DNA of 64,000 nt from positions 347,726 to 411,725 of the forward strand of contig NW_005434639.1 of the NCBI RefSeq assembly GCF_000315625.1. The letters are read 5' to 3'. Shown here piece after piece: positions 12,674-27,186 of this stretch. Under the pieces are notes generated by a model. That model worked only from the letters and a program-made list of their open reading frames with translations. It was not told where the DNA came from and searched no databases. Position 1 is the first letter of the stretch. Each line of letters opens with the position of its first letter. Source of the stretch: Guillardia theta CCMP2712. Taxonomy: Eukaryota > Cryptophyceae > Pyrenomonadales > Geminigeraceae. Position numbers and translations under genes: made by a program.

Positions 12674-14650
12674 CTTGGAATTATACCAGCACGCAGGGTC
12701 GAGCAAGATACAGCCTTCAAGGAGGAAATCACGCGGGTGGATTGAGGGAGTTTGACGCAGAGGAGAGAGCGAAATGCATGAGGAGAGATCTACCAGAGGA
12801 AGGGAAGGAGGGAGAGGTGAAGGAAGTGCATGCTGGGGTGGGGGAAAGAAGGAAGTAAAAGAAAGTCGTCAAGCAGGGGGATAGGTGAGGCTGTTGACGT
12901 CACGCTCGTGGAACAAGAGGGTACGATGATACCCTTCTTGTAATAGAGACTCACCTATAAAAACTATCAGGAGCTCATGGATCCAATGCCGTGGCCTTCG
13001 AGTGAACCGTCAAGTTTGACGGATGGGGGTAGGGTAGACCCGGCGTCGACCGAGGGGTGGGGTACTACTAATAATCTTTTTTTCGGCGACAGCACCCACC
13101 CTGTCCATACCACGAGGCTCCACCTGATGCCTCCTATATGGAAGGGGTGGTGGGTGACGCGTCATTTGAGTTTTAAAACGTCAACTTGTAGTAAAAACAG
13201 CTACCTATTTGTACAGGAAATGTAGTACTGCTGTCCTCCAGCAGTACTGGAACTGCAGACTCAGTGCAATGGTAAAATAGGTACACTCGACCATTCGGCG
13301 TACAACTGAGTGACTTATAACTTAATAATTTCGGGTAAATAGATACAGTAGTTGAAGGCCTGGACTGAGTGCTCTGAGGCCGGACGTCAGCAGGGGGTGC
13401 AGAAACAATAATAGAGGTCTTATGGATGTCCCTCTGAATAGCGTTGGGTACTACCCCCCCCCACCAAGTAGTTAACCTTGAGCAAGGGGTAAAAACCTAG
13501 GTTAAATTTACATATGTGATGCTGGTTGTTTCTCCCCAAATGAAGATGTTTTCCCGAGCCCACCTCGCCGTGTCACCACATGTGATTCCGGAGGCACTGT
13601 TGTGAGCGTTACCGCCTGTTCAATTGGACCTTGTGGGGCCTCGATACGCCGCTATAATGCCGCTTTCAATTGTACAGAGTGCGCTAATGTCCGGCCTTTT
13701 TTTTTTACAGCATCCTTCTTTTTTTTTTCCTTTTTCTTCCCCTTCAGTACAGAAGATTACAGCCTTTTACTCAAAGTTAAGTCAAAAATCATTACGAGTA
13801 TCAGATCACGTGACGTTCTTTTTAACCTGTCCTTTCCCGTGCAGTGCCCGAGTCAAATCAAGTTCAGTGAACGCTCTACGGGACGGTCGGTGACCGGGCC
13901 CGGCCCGATGGGCCCACCGGTCACCCGGTGCCGGCGCCACTGCCGGCGATCTCAGTGAGTCACAGAGGATCACACCCGTGTAAAAGCAAACATGGAGGGG
14001 TGGGGGTGGGGGTCTTTGCAAAGGTTCATACCACGGGGTGTTTTTAGTCTTAAGTGGAGTTGAAGAATGGGGTGGGTACATGAGACCCACGCAAACTTAT
14101 GGGATGGGGTTGAGGTTCCAAGCGCCCATGCGAACGAAACTAGAAGCTCTTCTCGCTCCCTCTTGCGACTATCTGACCTCAACAAGCCCCACTCCTGCTT
14201 CCTCTTCCTCCCTCCCCAACCTCACTCACCCCCTCCCGCTCTCCCTCTCTCTCTCATGCTCCCTCGCCGCCTCTTCCCCTCGGTTTCCTTTCCTCCTCTC
14301 TTCCATATTTGTCATCGTTGTTAAGCCCACCCCCGCTCCCCTGCGTATTTCCCTTTTCAAGACTCATGCTCCATTCCTGACTGCCATCGGCATACCATAC
14401 CTTATTCCTCCCTTTCGAATTCACATCAGATAACGAGGATGGCAATTTTAGCTGCAGAATGTTTCACATACCTCCTTCTTTACATACCTCATGTCCTTTC
14501 TTGATGTCTTATTTGTTTTATGCTGTATTGTCACGGAAAATCATCGATCCACTGCTAATTCATCAGCTGAACATCAAGTGCAACCTTTTCATAGTCACTT
14601 TCATGCGCCTTGTAAGATTCATGCAGCTGTTCTGAAATGTTTTTAAAGGA
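12674..14650. other. Spacer between divergent genes; no gene recognised
   Basis: It holds short direct repeats of gtagtac/gtactac type, T-rich and C-rich runs, a GC palindromic block at 13887-13925 (arms GGTGACC and GGTCACC around gggccc motifs), and a pyrimidine-rich stretch at 14160-14330. A GGGGGTAGGGTAG motif lies at 13026-13038, 353 bp upstream of the giant gene's start. Open frames here have no protein-like composition. Confidence 0.6.
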
Positions 14651-17345
14651 ATGGTGCTCCAAGACGGTTTCGGGGAAGTGGTCGTGCTGTTCGGATCGCA
14701 GACAGGAAACGCAGAGGCGATCGCCGGCAGGATCAGCAAAGACATCTCGAGCAAGGGAGGGTCATGCTCGCTGCTGTGCATGAAGGACTACGAGAAGATC
14801 GACCTGACTCTGGAGCGAGCTGTGATCGCCGTGGTGTCTACGACAGGGCAGGGAGACGCTCCGGAGAACGCGAGCAAGTTCTTCCGCTTCGTGAAGGGGA
14901 GGACGCATCCCAAGACGCTGCTTGGCGCGTGGCGGTTTGCGGTGAGGAAGGGGAGAGAGGAAAGGGGAGGGAGAGCGCAAAGCCAGTGAGGACGAGCGGG
15001 GAAGAGGCACAGGGGAGGCTGAGGGGGCAGGAGAGGCAGCGGAGAGGGGAAGGGGAGGAGGGAGATAGATGACGAGGGAGGGAGCGCAGGTGCTGGGGCT
15101 CGGGGACACGAACTACGACCAGTTCTGCAAGCCAGGCAAGGTTCTAGACAAGCGGCTGGAGGAGCTGGGAGCAAGGTAGGGAGGGGAGAGGAGGAGAAAG
15201 GACAGGAGAGGGGGACGGGGAGACGAGGGCAGGCGGGGCTGGGCGAGGGAGAAAGGGAGAGAGGGGGGAGGGAGAAAGGGAGGGAGGAGGACCGGGCAGG
15301 GGAGGAGGGAGCAGCTAGGAGGGTAGGAGGGAGGGAGGGCAGGTAGAGAGAGGCGAGGAAGTCACGCTTGGCGGGCAGGCGGCTTGTGACGGGTCCATCG
15401 GGAGCAGCGGGAGAGCACGGAGGGCCAGGAGGAGCAGCAGACGAGGCTGAGGGGGGCTTGAGGCGACGGTGGAGCCCTGGGTACAGCACCTGTACAAGGT
15501 TCTTGACTCCCACGGTGAGCTATGCTTTCCTGTCTCTCCCTACTCACTGCCTTCAGGATGGCTGCAATCAGCCGTCAGCTTTCCGTCACCTCCCGCCCCC
15601 TCTCAGGCTGTCCCAGAGCTCCTATTGCCTCCTGCGCAGGTCGGCAAGGATAGTGAGAGCGCAAACGAGGTGAGAGCAGCTGGGACGGCGTCGTCGCTGA
15701 TCGATGGAGGAGCAGGTACCCGACAAAGACAAGGTGCATCTGATTCAGGACATCGCTGGTGGCTGGAAGGAGGTGAAGGGTGGGGAGGCGCTTCTCAAGG
15801 GCAAGTACGGTGTGCTTCCTCGACCCACCGCGTTGAACCTCAGCATCGAGGACAGCATCGAGGACAGCAGCGAGGGCTCGTCGCAGAGTCTCTCCTTCGG
15901 TGCCTCACAGCCTGGTACAAGATGATGCTGTTCTCCTCCTCCCCCTGATTCTTTGCTGGCAGAGCGACGATATCCAGCGCGCGTGACGTCATGGCGATAC
16001 CTGACCACTGAGGTGACGAAGAGGGAAAGGCGATGGCGGGGCTGACCCTATCGAGCAGCAAAGCGGAGATAGGATCGTAGTGGAGCTGGAGCTTGACATC
16101 TCCAACGTGGACTGGACGTACGCGCCTGGCGACAGCATCGGCATCGACTGCTGCAACGACGAGGAGGTTGTGAGGAAGCTTCTTGCCCGGCTGGGCGAAG
16201 ACCCAGACCGAGTGGTGAAGATCAGCAGCAGCGCAGGAGGTCCGAGTGCAGCGCCTTCCTCCACTGCAGCTGTGCCGCAGCACCTGGAGGGGCTTGGGAG
16301 CATCTCGCTGCTGAGGCTGGTGCAGAGGATGGTTGACATCCGATCGATCCCCAAGAAGGCGGTGCTGAGGCTCATGGCCGATCACTGCGCCGATGCGGCA
16401 GAGGCAGACGACCTGTACCTCCTCTCCTCCATCAAGGGCAAAGATCGTTTCAAGCAGGAGATCGAGCTTGAGTGCCCCACCATCGACGAGATCCTCGAGC
16501 GCTATCCCTCCTGCAAGCCGCCACTTGCTCTCCTTCTGCAGGTTCTCCCCGCCCTGAGCCCTCGCTTCTACTCCATCGCCAGCAGCCCCCTCGTCCAGCC
16601 CTCGCGCGTTCGCTTCGCCTTCTCTGTGGTGCGCTGGAAGACGCCCAAGGGCGTGGAGAGGAAGGGCCTTTGCACCAACTGGCTGCACCTTCTCTGCACC
16701 GAGTGGTACAGCAAGTCGCAGATGGAGGGAGCCAGCAGCCCCGTCCTCAACGTCTTCATCGCACCCAGCAAGGAGTTCAAGCTCCCCGAGGACTCCTCCT
16801 GCCCCATCATCATGGTGGGCCCCGGCACAGGCGTCGCTCCCTTCGTCGGCTTCCTGCAGCATCGCAACACCCTCGCGGAGGAGAGGAAGGCAGAGCAGCA
16901 GTCGATGGGCGACAGATGCTTGGGGAGGTGGAGGGGGATGATGATGGAGCTCGAGGACGAGACGGTGGAGGCAGCAGCGCAGGGGCTCATGTGGCTCTTC
17001 TTCGGGTGCAGGCATCCGGATCACGACTACCTGTACAAGCAGGAGCTGGAGAGGCTCCAGCGGGAGGAGGCGATGCTCCTTTCCGTTGCCTTCTCGCGGC
17101 TCTCGGACAAGAAGGTCTACGTGCAGCACAAGATGGAGGAGGCGGGCGAGGAACTCGTGAAGCTCCTCCTCCGTCCTGACTCGCTCCTGTACGTCTGCGG
17201 GGACGGGGCGCACATGGCCAAGGACGTGAGGTCGACGGTAGTGAAGCTGCTGGCGAAGCACGGGGAGATGGAGGCGGCGGAGGCTGAGAAGCTTGTGACC
17301 GGGTGGATGCACAAGGGGAAGTACTTGCAGGACATCTGGTCGTAA
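14651..17345 (+). CDS. MTRR: Methionine synthase reductase (diflavin oxidoreductase)
   Basis: The enzyme passes electrons from NADPH through FAD and FMN to reactivate oxidised cobalamin on methionine synthase. An N-terminal flavodoxin domain shows the FMN loop [24 protein letters not shown] and [12 protein letters not shown]. After a linker come the FAD domain ([10 protein letters not shown]), the family-typical GLCTNWL, the NADPH-site [25 protein letters not shown], and a terminal aromatic (DIWS). Exons read by phase: 14651-14941, 15090-15175, an exon ending 15514, 15557-15669, 15716-15914, 15963-16012 and 16059-17345, with introns of 42, 46, 48 and 46 nt after the third exon. The acceptor of exon 3 (about 15452) does not fit the phase beside a run of six G; a one-base error there or an unseen splice site is possible. 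It converges on the EML gene with a 20-bp gap. Confidence 0.85.
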
Positions 17346-17365
17346 ATCGCTCTGCTCCTCTCCCT

Positions 17366-21155
<3,790 letters not shown>

Positions 21156-21210
21156 GGCCCTGGGACTCAAATGTTTCAATTTTACTCAACTGCGAGCAAG
21201 AAAATGCGCC

Positions 21211-22540
21211 ATGCCGCGTTGGCTGCGATTGAACGGGAGGATCCTTGAGGGAGGGAGGAGAGGTCTAGGAGGAGGAGGAACAGGCGTGAGAGCGGCAGGA
21301 GGAGGAGCACGAGGGACAGCAGGATCGGCGGCTGTGAAGGTTGACCTGGAAGGCAACAGAGACGTCGCAAGGGGAGAGGGCGAGGCGTGGAGCGTGGACG
21401 GGCGGGTTGGAGTGCTTCGAGTCCTTGCTTGGCATCTCACAAGACGCGCGGGCGATGAGCGAGAAATGAAGAGAGAAGGTCGGAGAGCTCAGGTGGACTT
21501 GAGAACAGAAGCAAAGGTGAGAGCAGGCGAGTTGGGGAAGGAGGAAGTGGAGGATGGAGGAAGAAGCAGCCTGATATCGTCTTGTGTCAGGTTCTTAGCC
21601 CGTTGATCTCTCAGTGGAAGAAGCTCTACGAGCATGGCGAGGTCGATGCTGCCAGCTTCGCGGGTGCGTTCGTTCTCGCCTACCTGAGCGTCAGGCATGG
21701 GCGCTGGACGGGGGGTCGGCTGGATGCCTCGGCTTACGGGGGAGGAGCCGTGCAGGACGTCAAGTCAAGTCCCGTGCGGAAGTTCGAGGGGCTGGAGGAG
21801 CTGCTGGGAGACGTCTCGCGATGGTTCAAGGAGGAGGAGCAGGAGGAGCTGACTGTGCTCGATATCCTCTCAACTCTCAAGCTCGACGGCATCAAGAAGA
21901 ACAAGGATAACCTTGCCAACCGCTCCCTCGTCTGCTGGCTCTTGGCTGCCCGCCCCTTCGTGCTCATGTTCCGCATCCCCTCCCCGATCGAGGTGCTCAA
22001 GATGCAGGCGAGGGGGGAGCGAGTGGTGACGATGTTGACGAGCGAGGAGGAGCTGAGCTCCAAGCACACGGCTCCTCTGCGGTACATGGAGGGCGAGAAA
22101 CTGCACAGCCGGGATGCTCTAGAGTTTCTCGTCCACGACCTCGCGCACATGGAGAAGTTCGTGGACAAGGAAGTGTATGAGGAGCAGTGGGATTCTTCCG
22201 GAGCATGCTGGAGCTGGACGAGGAGGGGCCTCGCCGGTTCCTGCGGAGGTTCGGAGGGGACGAGCAGCTGTGGGCAGAGGTGGAGTACTGCATCTCAGAC
22301 ATGAACTGCTGCTGCACGCACCTGCTCAAGTACCTCAAGGCTAAGCTCTTCCTTGCCCGCGATCGCTCCTCCTCCTTCCTCTTCCACGCCTGCTGGGCCG
22401 AACTGCTCCGCTCCTTCGGAGTCGAAAGAGGGTCGAAGGAGGAGGAGGCAATGGAGGGCGTGGGGTTCAGAGCGATGCGGGAGGACGAGTCTGATTGCAT
22501 CCGCAAACACTTCAGGTCGCGTGCGGGGCTGAACAAGTGA
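21211..22540 (+). CDS. Conserved protein of unknown function, two exons, one frameshift
   Basis: Exon 1 (21211-21516) and exon 2 (from 21591) join in phase across a 74-nt intron. Exon 2 is protein-like: ISQWKKLYEHGEVDAASF, then LEFLVHDLAHMEKFVDKE. At about 22187 the frame must slip one base, from YEEQ(WDS) to VGFFRSMLELDEEGPRRF, after which it runs to a stop at 22540. The HDLxHxEKF...EQVGFFR pattern looks conserved and contains His/Asp residues that could bind metal, but I do not recognise the family. Exon 1 is Gly/Arg-rich and its start is uncertain; an in-frame ATG at 21154 shares the CATG with the start of the opposite gene. No function is claimed. Confidence 0.55.
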
Positions 22541-22776
22541 CGAGTCGAGGGAGGGGGGTGGTAGGGGGAGGGCGACGAGGAAGGCAAACTTTATTCCACA
22601 AACGAACATCAACAAATTTTCCTTCTCCTCTCCAACATTCTCTTCGTTCTCTTCTCATTCTTCACACAGCAATCGGAGGTCTCCTCGTGGTCCCAACGTG
22701 TTCCAGCCAAGGCATCGTCGCTTCCTCCTCATATCGAATGTGCCCGACCTGCTCGACGTCACTTCTCCTTCCCTTC

Positions 22777-25426
22777 TCACTCCATCCTCCCGCTCCTTCC
22801 CGCCCTCCATACCATGTAGTCGTTGAGCCGCTCCAGAGCATCCACGACTCCCTGCATTTCCTGTCCGAGCATGTCAGCAAGTCATTTCCCTCCTCTCCCT
22901 CGTCTCTTCCTCCTCTCCCTCGTCTCTTCCTCCTCTCCCTCACATGGTTTGACAGCTGCTCGAAGTCTCCCGCACTGCTGACGTTTTCAGAAAACGAGGA
23001 GAGCTAAGTGAGGAGGAGGAGGAGGAGGAGGAGGAACATGCGCAGGCGCAGGAGAAAGAGAAGGACCTGTAGCGATCGTGCAGCTGCTGCAGAAGTTTCC
23101 CAACTCCGGCATTGACGTCATCGACTGACTTGTGACGCTCGGGGTCGAGGATGCTGTGAGAGGGTGAGAACAATCGAGAGAGAGAGGAACAGGAGGAGAA
23201 CCGATCGACGTCTCTGGCACTCTGAGGAAAGAGCGACTTGACCTGCAAGCAAGGAATCAGAGAGTGGAGGCACGGAGCAGCAGGAGTGCAAGCTAGAGGA
23301 CGACGGGGCACGAGGAGGAGTCCAATGTACACAGGATGAGGATGAGATAGTGGAGGTGCGGGAGGGAGAGGTAGCAGACGAGCAGGAGGAGGGTCAGATT
23401 CAACCATGGGAAAGAGCATGGTGTCCTCTACAGCCTCGTGCTCGGCGAGGAACGCGATGTAGTCTTGAAACCTCGCCTGCGGCAGACTCAGGTCCTGTCT
23501 TCCTCCTCCTGTCGTACCTGAAGAGCAACCAACCCTATCTCCGCTGACGCCGCTGAGTTCGCCATGATGAGGAGCCTCTGCGGGGAATTCAAAGGAGAAA
23601 GCGAGATGAGAGGGGCGAACTCGGAGAAGGGACAGAGGGCGGAAGGAGAAAGAGGAGGAGGAGGAGGAGGAGGAGGAGGAGGAGGAAGTCAGACCTGAAG
23701 CTCAGATCGCATAAGTTCGTGCTGACCCAGCCAGAGATTCACAAGCCTCTCCTGCTGAACTCGATTTGCCTGCATGAGGGCATGAGGGCATGGCGAATAC
23801 TAGGATCTCAACAGAGAGAGTTGCGTGCATGCGATCTCATCACACCCGACACGAATGCATCGTACACATGGTCGCAGTCGTCGTCAGCATCATTGTCATA
23901 CCTGAAGACCATCTTCGAGCTCCTTTACCATGGCGAAGGTCAACTTTGTTTCCGTGCTCCTCTCAACTGCCAGCAGGTCAACGGCGGCCACGTCACTTCC
24001 TCAGTCTCACCGTTGACTTGTTGTGAGTGCAGCCTCTGGTGTAAGCTCGAATGGACCTGAGCGGGAGACAAGTCAGAGGAGGGCAGGGAAGTAGAGGAGG
24101 AGGAGGAAGAACTCAAAGAGCCAGGAGAGGAGGACCGGACCTGATCTTTCAGTCTGTCTACATTCTGTTTCGCTGTTCTTGCTCTCAGTATCCTCGTCAG
24201 CTGCTCGTGCATAACTCGCTCTCCGCCTTGCACGCTTGCGTCCCCTACCGCCTGATGTGGCTGTCAGCTTGTCTGCCGGTGGGGAGGAGGAGGAGGAGGA
24301 GGAGGAGAGTAGGAGACAAGGAAGTCAGGGAGACCTGGATGGCATCCATTGCTCTGTCGATGCAGCTTTCGCACTCCAGGCTCAAGCGCTTCAGGTGCGA
24401 GGAGAGCGCGTCCAACGTGCGCGTGTCTTGATCCTTGAGGCTGATGCCCCCGCATAAATCTTCCGCCTGCGAGCTCAAGCGCAACGTGTAGGCCTCGATG
24501 TGAGAGACGAACTGCTTGCAGCTGAACAGCCTCTCGAGGGCTGAGATCTTGCGCCTGATCAGCTCCTGCTGTCTCTCCTGCTCAAAGTACAGGCTCGCCA
24601 TCCTCTCCCCGGACTGCAATCCCCCGGCTCCTGCCCCCAGGGCGCATCTCCACTCGTCGAGTTGGAAGCCGATGAGTCTGTGGGGGCCATGGCGGAGGAA
24701 GCACAACCAGGGGTCGTCCGTCCTCGCGAGCTCCCAGAGAGACTCGGCGATCCACGAAGCCATCTTGACAGGGACAAGGATGCTGCCCGCCCGCCACTCC
24801 TCGAAGTGAATCGCGTCAATGTGGTCGGCCAGGAGGCTGTGCAGGAGGTTCCCAGGCTCTAGCGTCTGCCGGAGAGCCTTGTCCATGAAGAAAGGCTCGA
24901 GGTGAGCAGGGTAGTAGAGGCAGATGTCGCCGTAGCGCTTCTCCCTGCTGCAGATGATAGTCCGCTCGTTGCTGTCCAGGCGGTACACGTCCTTGTTGAC
25001 CCACCCCAGGTTGACGTATTTGCCGAAGAACTTCTGCCAGGAGATGCTCTCCACCTCACAGAGCTCCGTCAAGGTCGCGTCCTCGATCCTCACCTCTCCC
25101 TCCAGCCCGTGATTGAATGACGTGATCACTACCTGCACCTTGGCCGGCTTCGAGTCAACCTGTCGGCAGCAGGAGCGATGGAATTCCTCTCCCTCCTCTT
25201 GTAGCTCAACGAAGGTCACGGCGTCTTTGTTGATAGTGAGGCCTTGAGTGAAGGAGAGAAGGCAAATGATTTCTTTCATGAGCTGCTCCTTCGCCGCTTC
25301 CGTCACCTTGCTTGAAACTTGAACCCTTACCAGTGACATCAGAGACACGAGGCACGCGGAGCACGCGGAACCTGATTCGCTCATTTGGGGTAGGAGGAGA
25401 CATCTTATGTACACTGAAGAGGACAT
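22777..25426 (-). CDS. Uncharacterised protein, globular N-terminus and coiled-coil C-terminus, about 11 exons
   Basis: Exons in phase: 25426-24335, 24251-24141, 24056-24011, 23966-23902, 23769-23695, 23577-23518, 23476-23405, 23242-23202, 23153-23067, 22977-22944, 22860-22777. They give about 588 residues. The first exon is a folded-looking domain (LGWVNKDVYRLDSNERTI, DPWLCFLRHGPHRLIGFQ). The later exons are Leu/Gln/Glu-rich heptad-like segments (VMHEQLTRILRARTAKQN, ANRVQQERLVNLWLGQHELM, EMQGVVDALERLNDYMV), so a coiled-coil scaffold is likely. The start is uncertain: internal ATGs exist near 25386, and a further exon upstream is possible. I do not recognise the family. Confidence 0.6.
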
Positions 25427-25441
25427 GCATGAGTGAGTTCA

Positions 25442-26160
25442 TGGCGTCGGGGGATGGAGCGAGTCGAGACTCGAGCTGCTTTCACGTCAGGCGCAAGGAG
25501 AACATTCATGTCCCTCACTCGTCGATGAAGAAGTCGCTTCAGGTGAAGAAGTTTCGCACAGATGCTCGACTTGTCGCAGTCCTCGAGATCGCCTGAAGTA
25601 TCAGAGTGACTGAGGGAGAAGGAGCATGACCCAGACCTTCGAACACAAGCAGAACTTCCTTAACTTGTGGGACCTGAGGCGGAGGTGAGGTAACACAAGG
25701 GCCCAAGGGCCTCATACCTTTCTCTTCTTTGCCACTGGCATGACGCACAGCTCCTGCACAAGACCGTCAATGCCATGAGTGCTCCCAGCGCGGTTGACTT
25801 CATCCAGGTACGCCGAGTGCGTGCTTGTCTCCTGCACCTTCAGGTCACAACCACAAATCGCGGCAGGGAGATGAAGGACCAGGTTCTGATCGAGGTTGAT
25901 GTCCGAATGGTTTCGAAGCTTCTGCACTAGAGTTTCAAGTTTGCTCCCCAACTCTTCATGGACACATCTAAGTCAGGGTCTGCAGAACTTCACTTGCGAC
26001 TTGAACCTTCATTCTCCCGTTTGAGCATGTCCAGTTGAAGTTGGCGATTCCATTCCGCATCTTCTGCGAAAGAGAGGACGTGAGGCAACGATCGACTCTT
26101 CGCTCCTCACTCACCTCCTGTGCTTCTATTCTGAGAATCCACAAGACCTGCAGCACATTC
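25442..26160 (-). CDS. Probable exons of an unidentified gene (unresolved)
   Basis: Two stretches have protein-like composition: about 25735-25965 (EELGSKLETLVQKLRNHSD, then LHLPAAICGCDLKVQE, ending VAKKRK at a GT donor) and about 26000-26090 (DAEWNRQLQLDMLKRENE or, in another frame, MRNGIANFNWTCSNGRMKVQ). A third possible exon lies at about 25442-25598 (LEDCDKSSICAKLLHLKRL). I could not join them in one consistent phase, nor decide whether they belong upstream of the coiled-coil gene ending at 22777 or form a separate gene. Confidence 0.3.
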
Positions 26161-26280
26161 CCTGCTTCTCAGCTTCCCATCGCATTCAAAGTTCACTCGA
26201 CCGTCTCCATGAGGATGGAATCGACAGGGAGGGTTTTCCGCCTGATCAGGCTGCATGGGCGCTGCAGCATTACTTAGTCA

Positions 26281-27186
26281 TCGGGCACGAAGAGGAGGAG
26301 ACGAGAAAACCATGTGAAGTTGACATGTCCTGAGTGAAGGGAGGCGAATCAAAAGAACCCCATCGGCCGTGAGATCTCGATCACTCTGCCAACCAAGTCA
26401 GCTCAACGGCTGGAAGCACTTCAGTCAAGAACACCGACCCACTTCAACCCTTAGTCTACGTCTTTCCTGAAATTGTGTAGAATCGAATGGTGATTTCGAG
26501 CGGATTTAACCGAACGAGGGAAGTAAATTCAGCTTTGTTTCCGGTCACACCACAATCCTATATTACCCCTGAATCACCGCGTGGTCATGCCAGCTACCTG
26601 CTCACATCTTGCCTGGTTCTCCTCTCCAACCCTCTCATCAACTTGTCTGAAATCAGCTGGTTTGGTCGAACCAGCTCCACACTGTGAGTCTTATGGACTG
26701 AAACCTCTCATACCACATTGCCATTCGATTGCGTGAAACTGCTGCTGAACCCTGGTACAACTTGACACTCATGCTTCACATCAACGGTTGTGATGCCTCT
26801 CCTCTCCTCCCCCCTCCTCTCCTCTCCTCTCCTCTCGCCTCTCTCCTCCCCTCGCTAGCATGTTCCTGCCGCTAAATGTTCACAGTAATCTCAGCACCCC
26901 ACCCCCTCGATTTCTTTCAACCCAGCCACCACCCTCTTTGACACAAGTACCTTCATACCCCTACCCACTACCACTGACTCTAGCATTTGTTCGGGATTAT
27001 ACACCCCTTATGAAGTACCCTACCCTACTCAAACATGTGCTGTTGAGCACTCACTCGTTCACCACCCCTTGTGTTATCTACCCCACCCCCTTCCTCACTT
27101 CTTAAAATCTCCCACTGTTTAAAATACTGTTTTAAAGCCGTTACTTCTTTGCAAATTCCTATGTAACGGTTACCGCAATCCAAACC
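26281..27186. other. Spacer; no gene recognised
   Basis: Mixed sequence becomes strongly pyrimidine-rich from about 26790, with CTCTCCTC runs. A TACCCTACCCTAC motif lies at 27017-27029, about 160 bp upstream of the beta-helix gene's ATG. No open frame with protein-like composition is seen. Confidence 0.5.

Noticed and set aside
13806-14445. Several 60-130-residue frames in the 12.7-14.6 kb spacer
   Set aside because: Pro/Ser/Leu-rich readings of pyrimidine tracts on both strands; no conserved motif.
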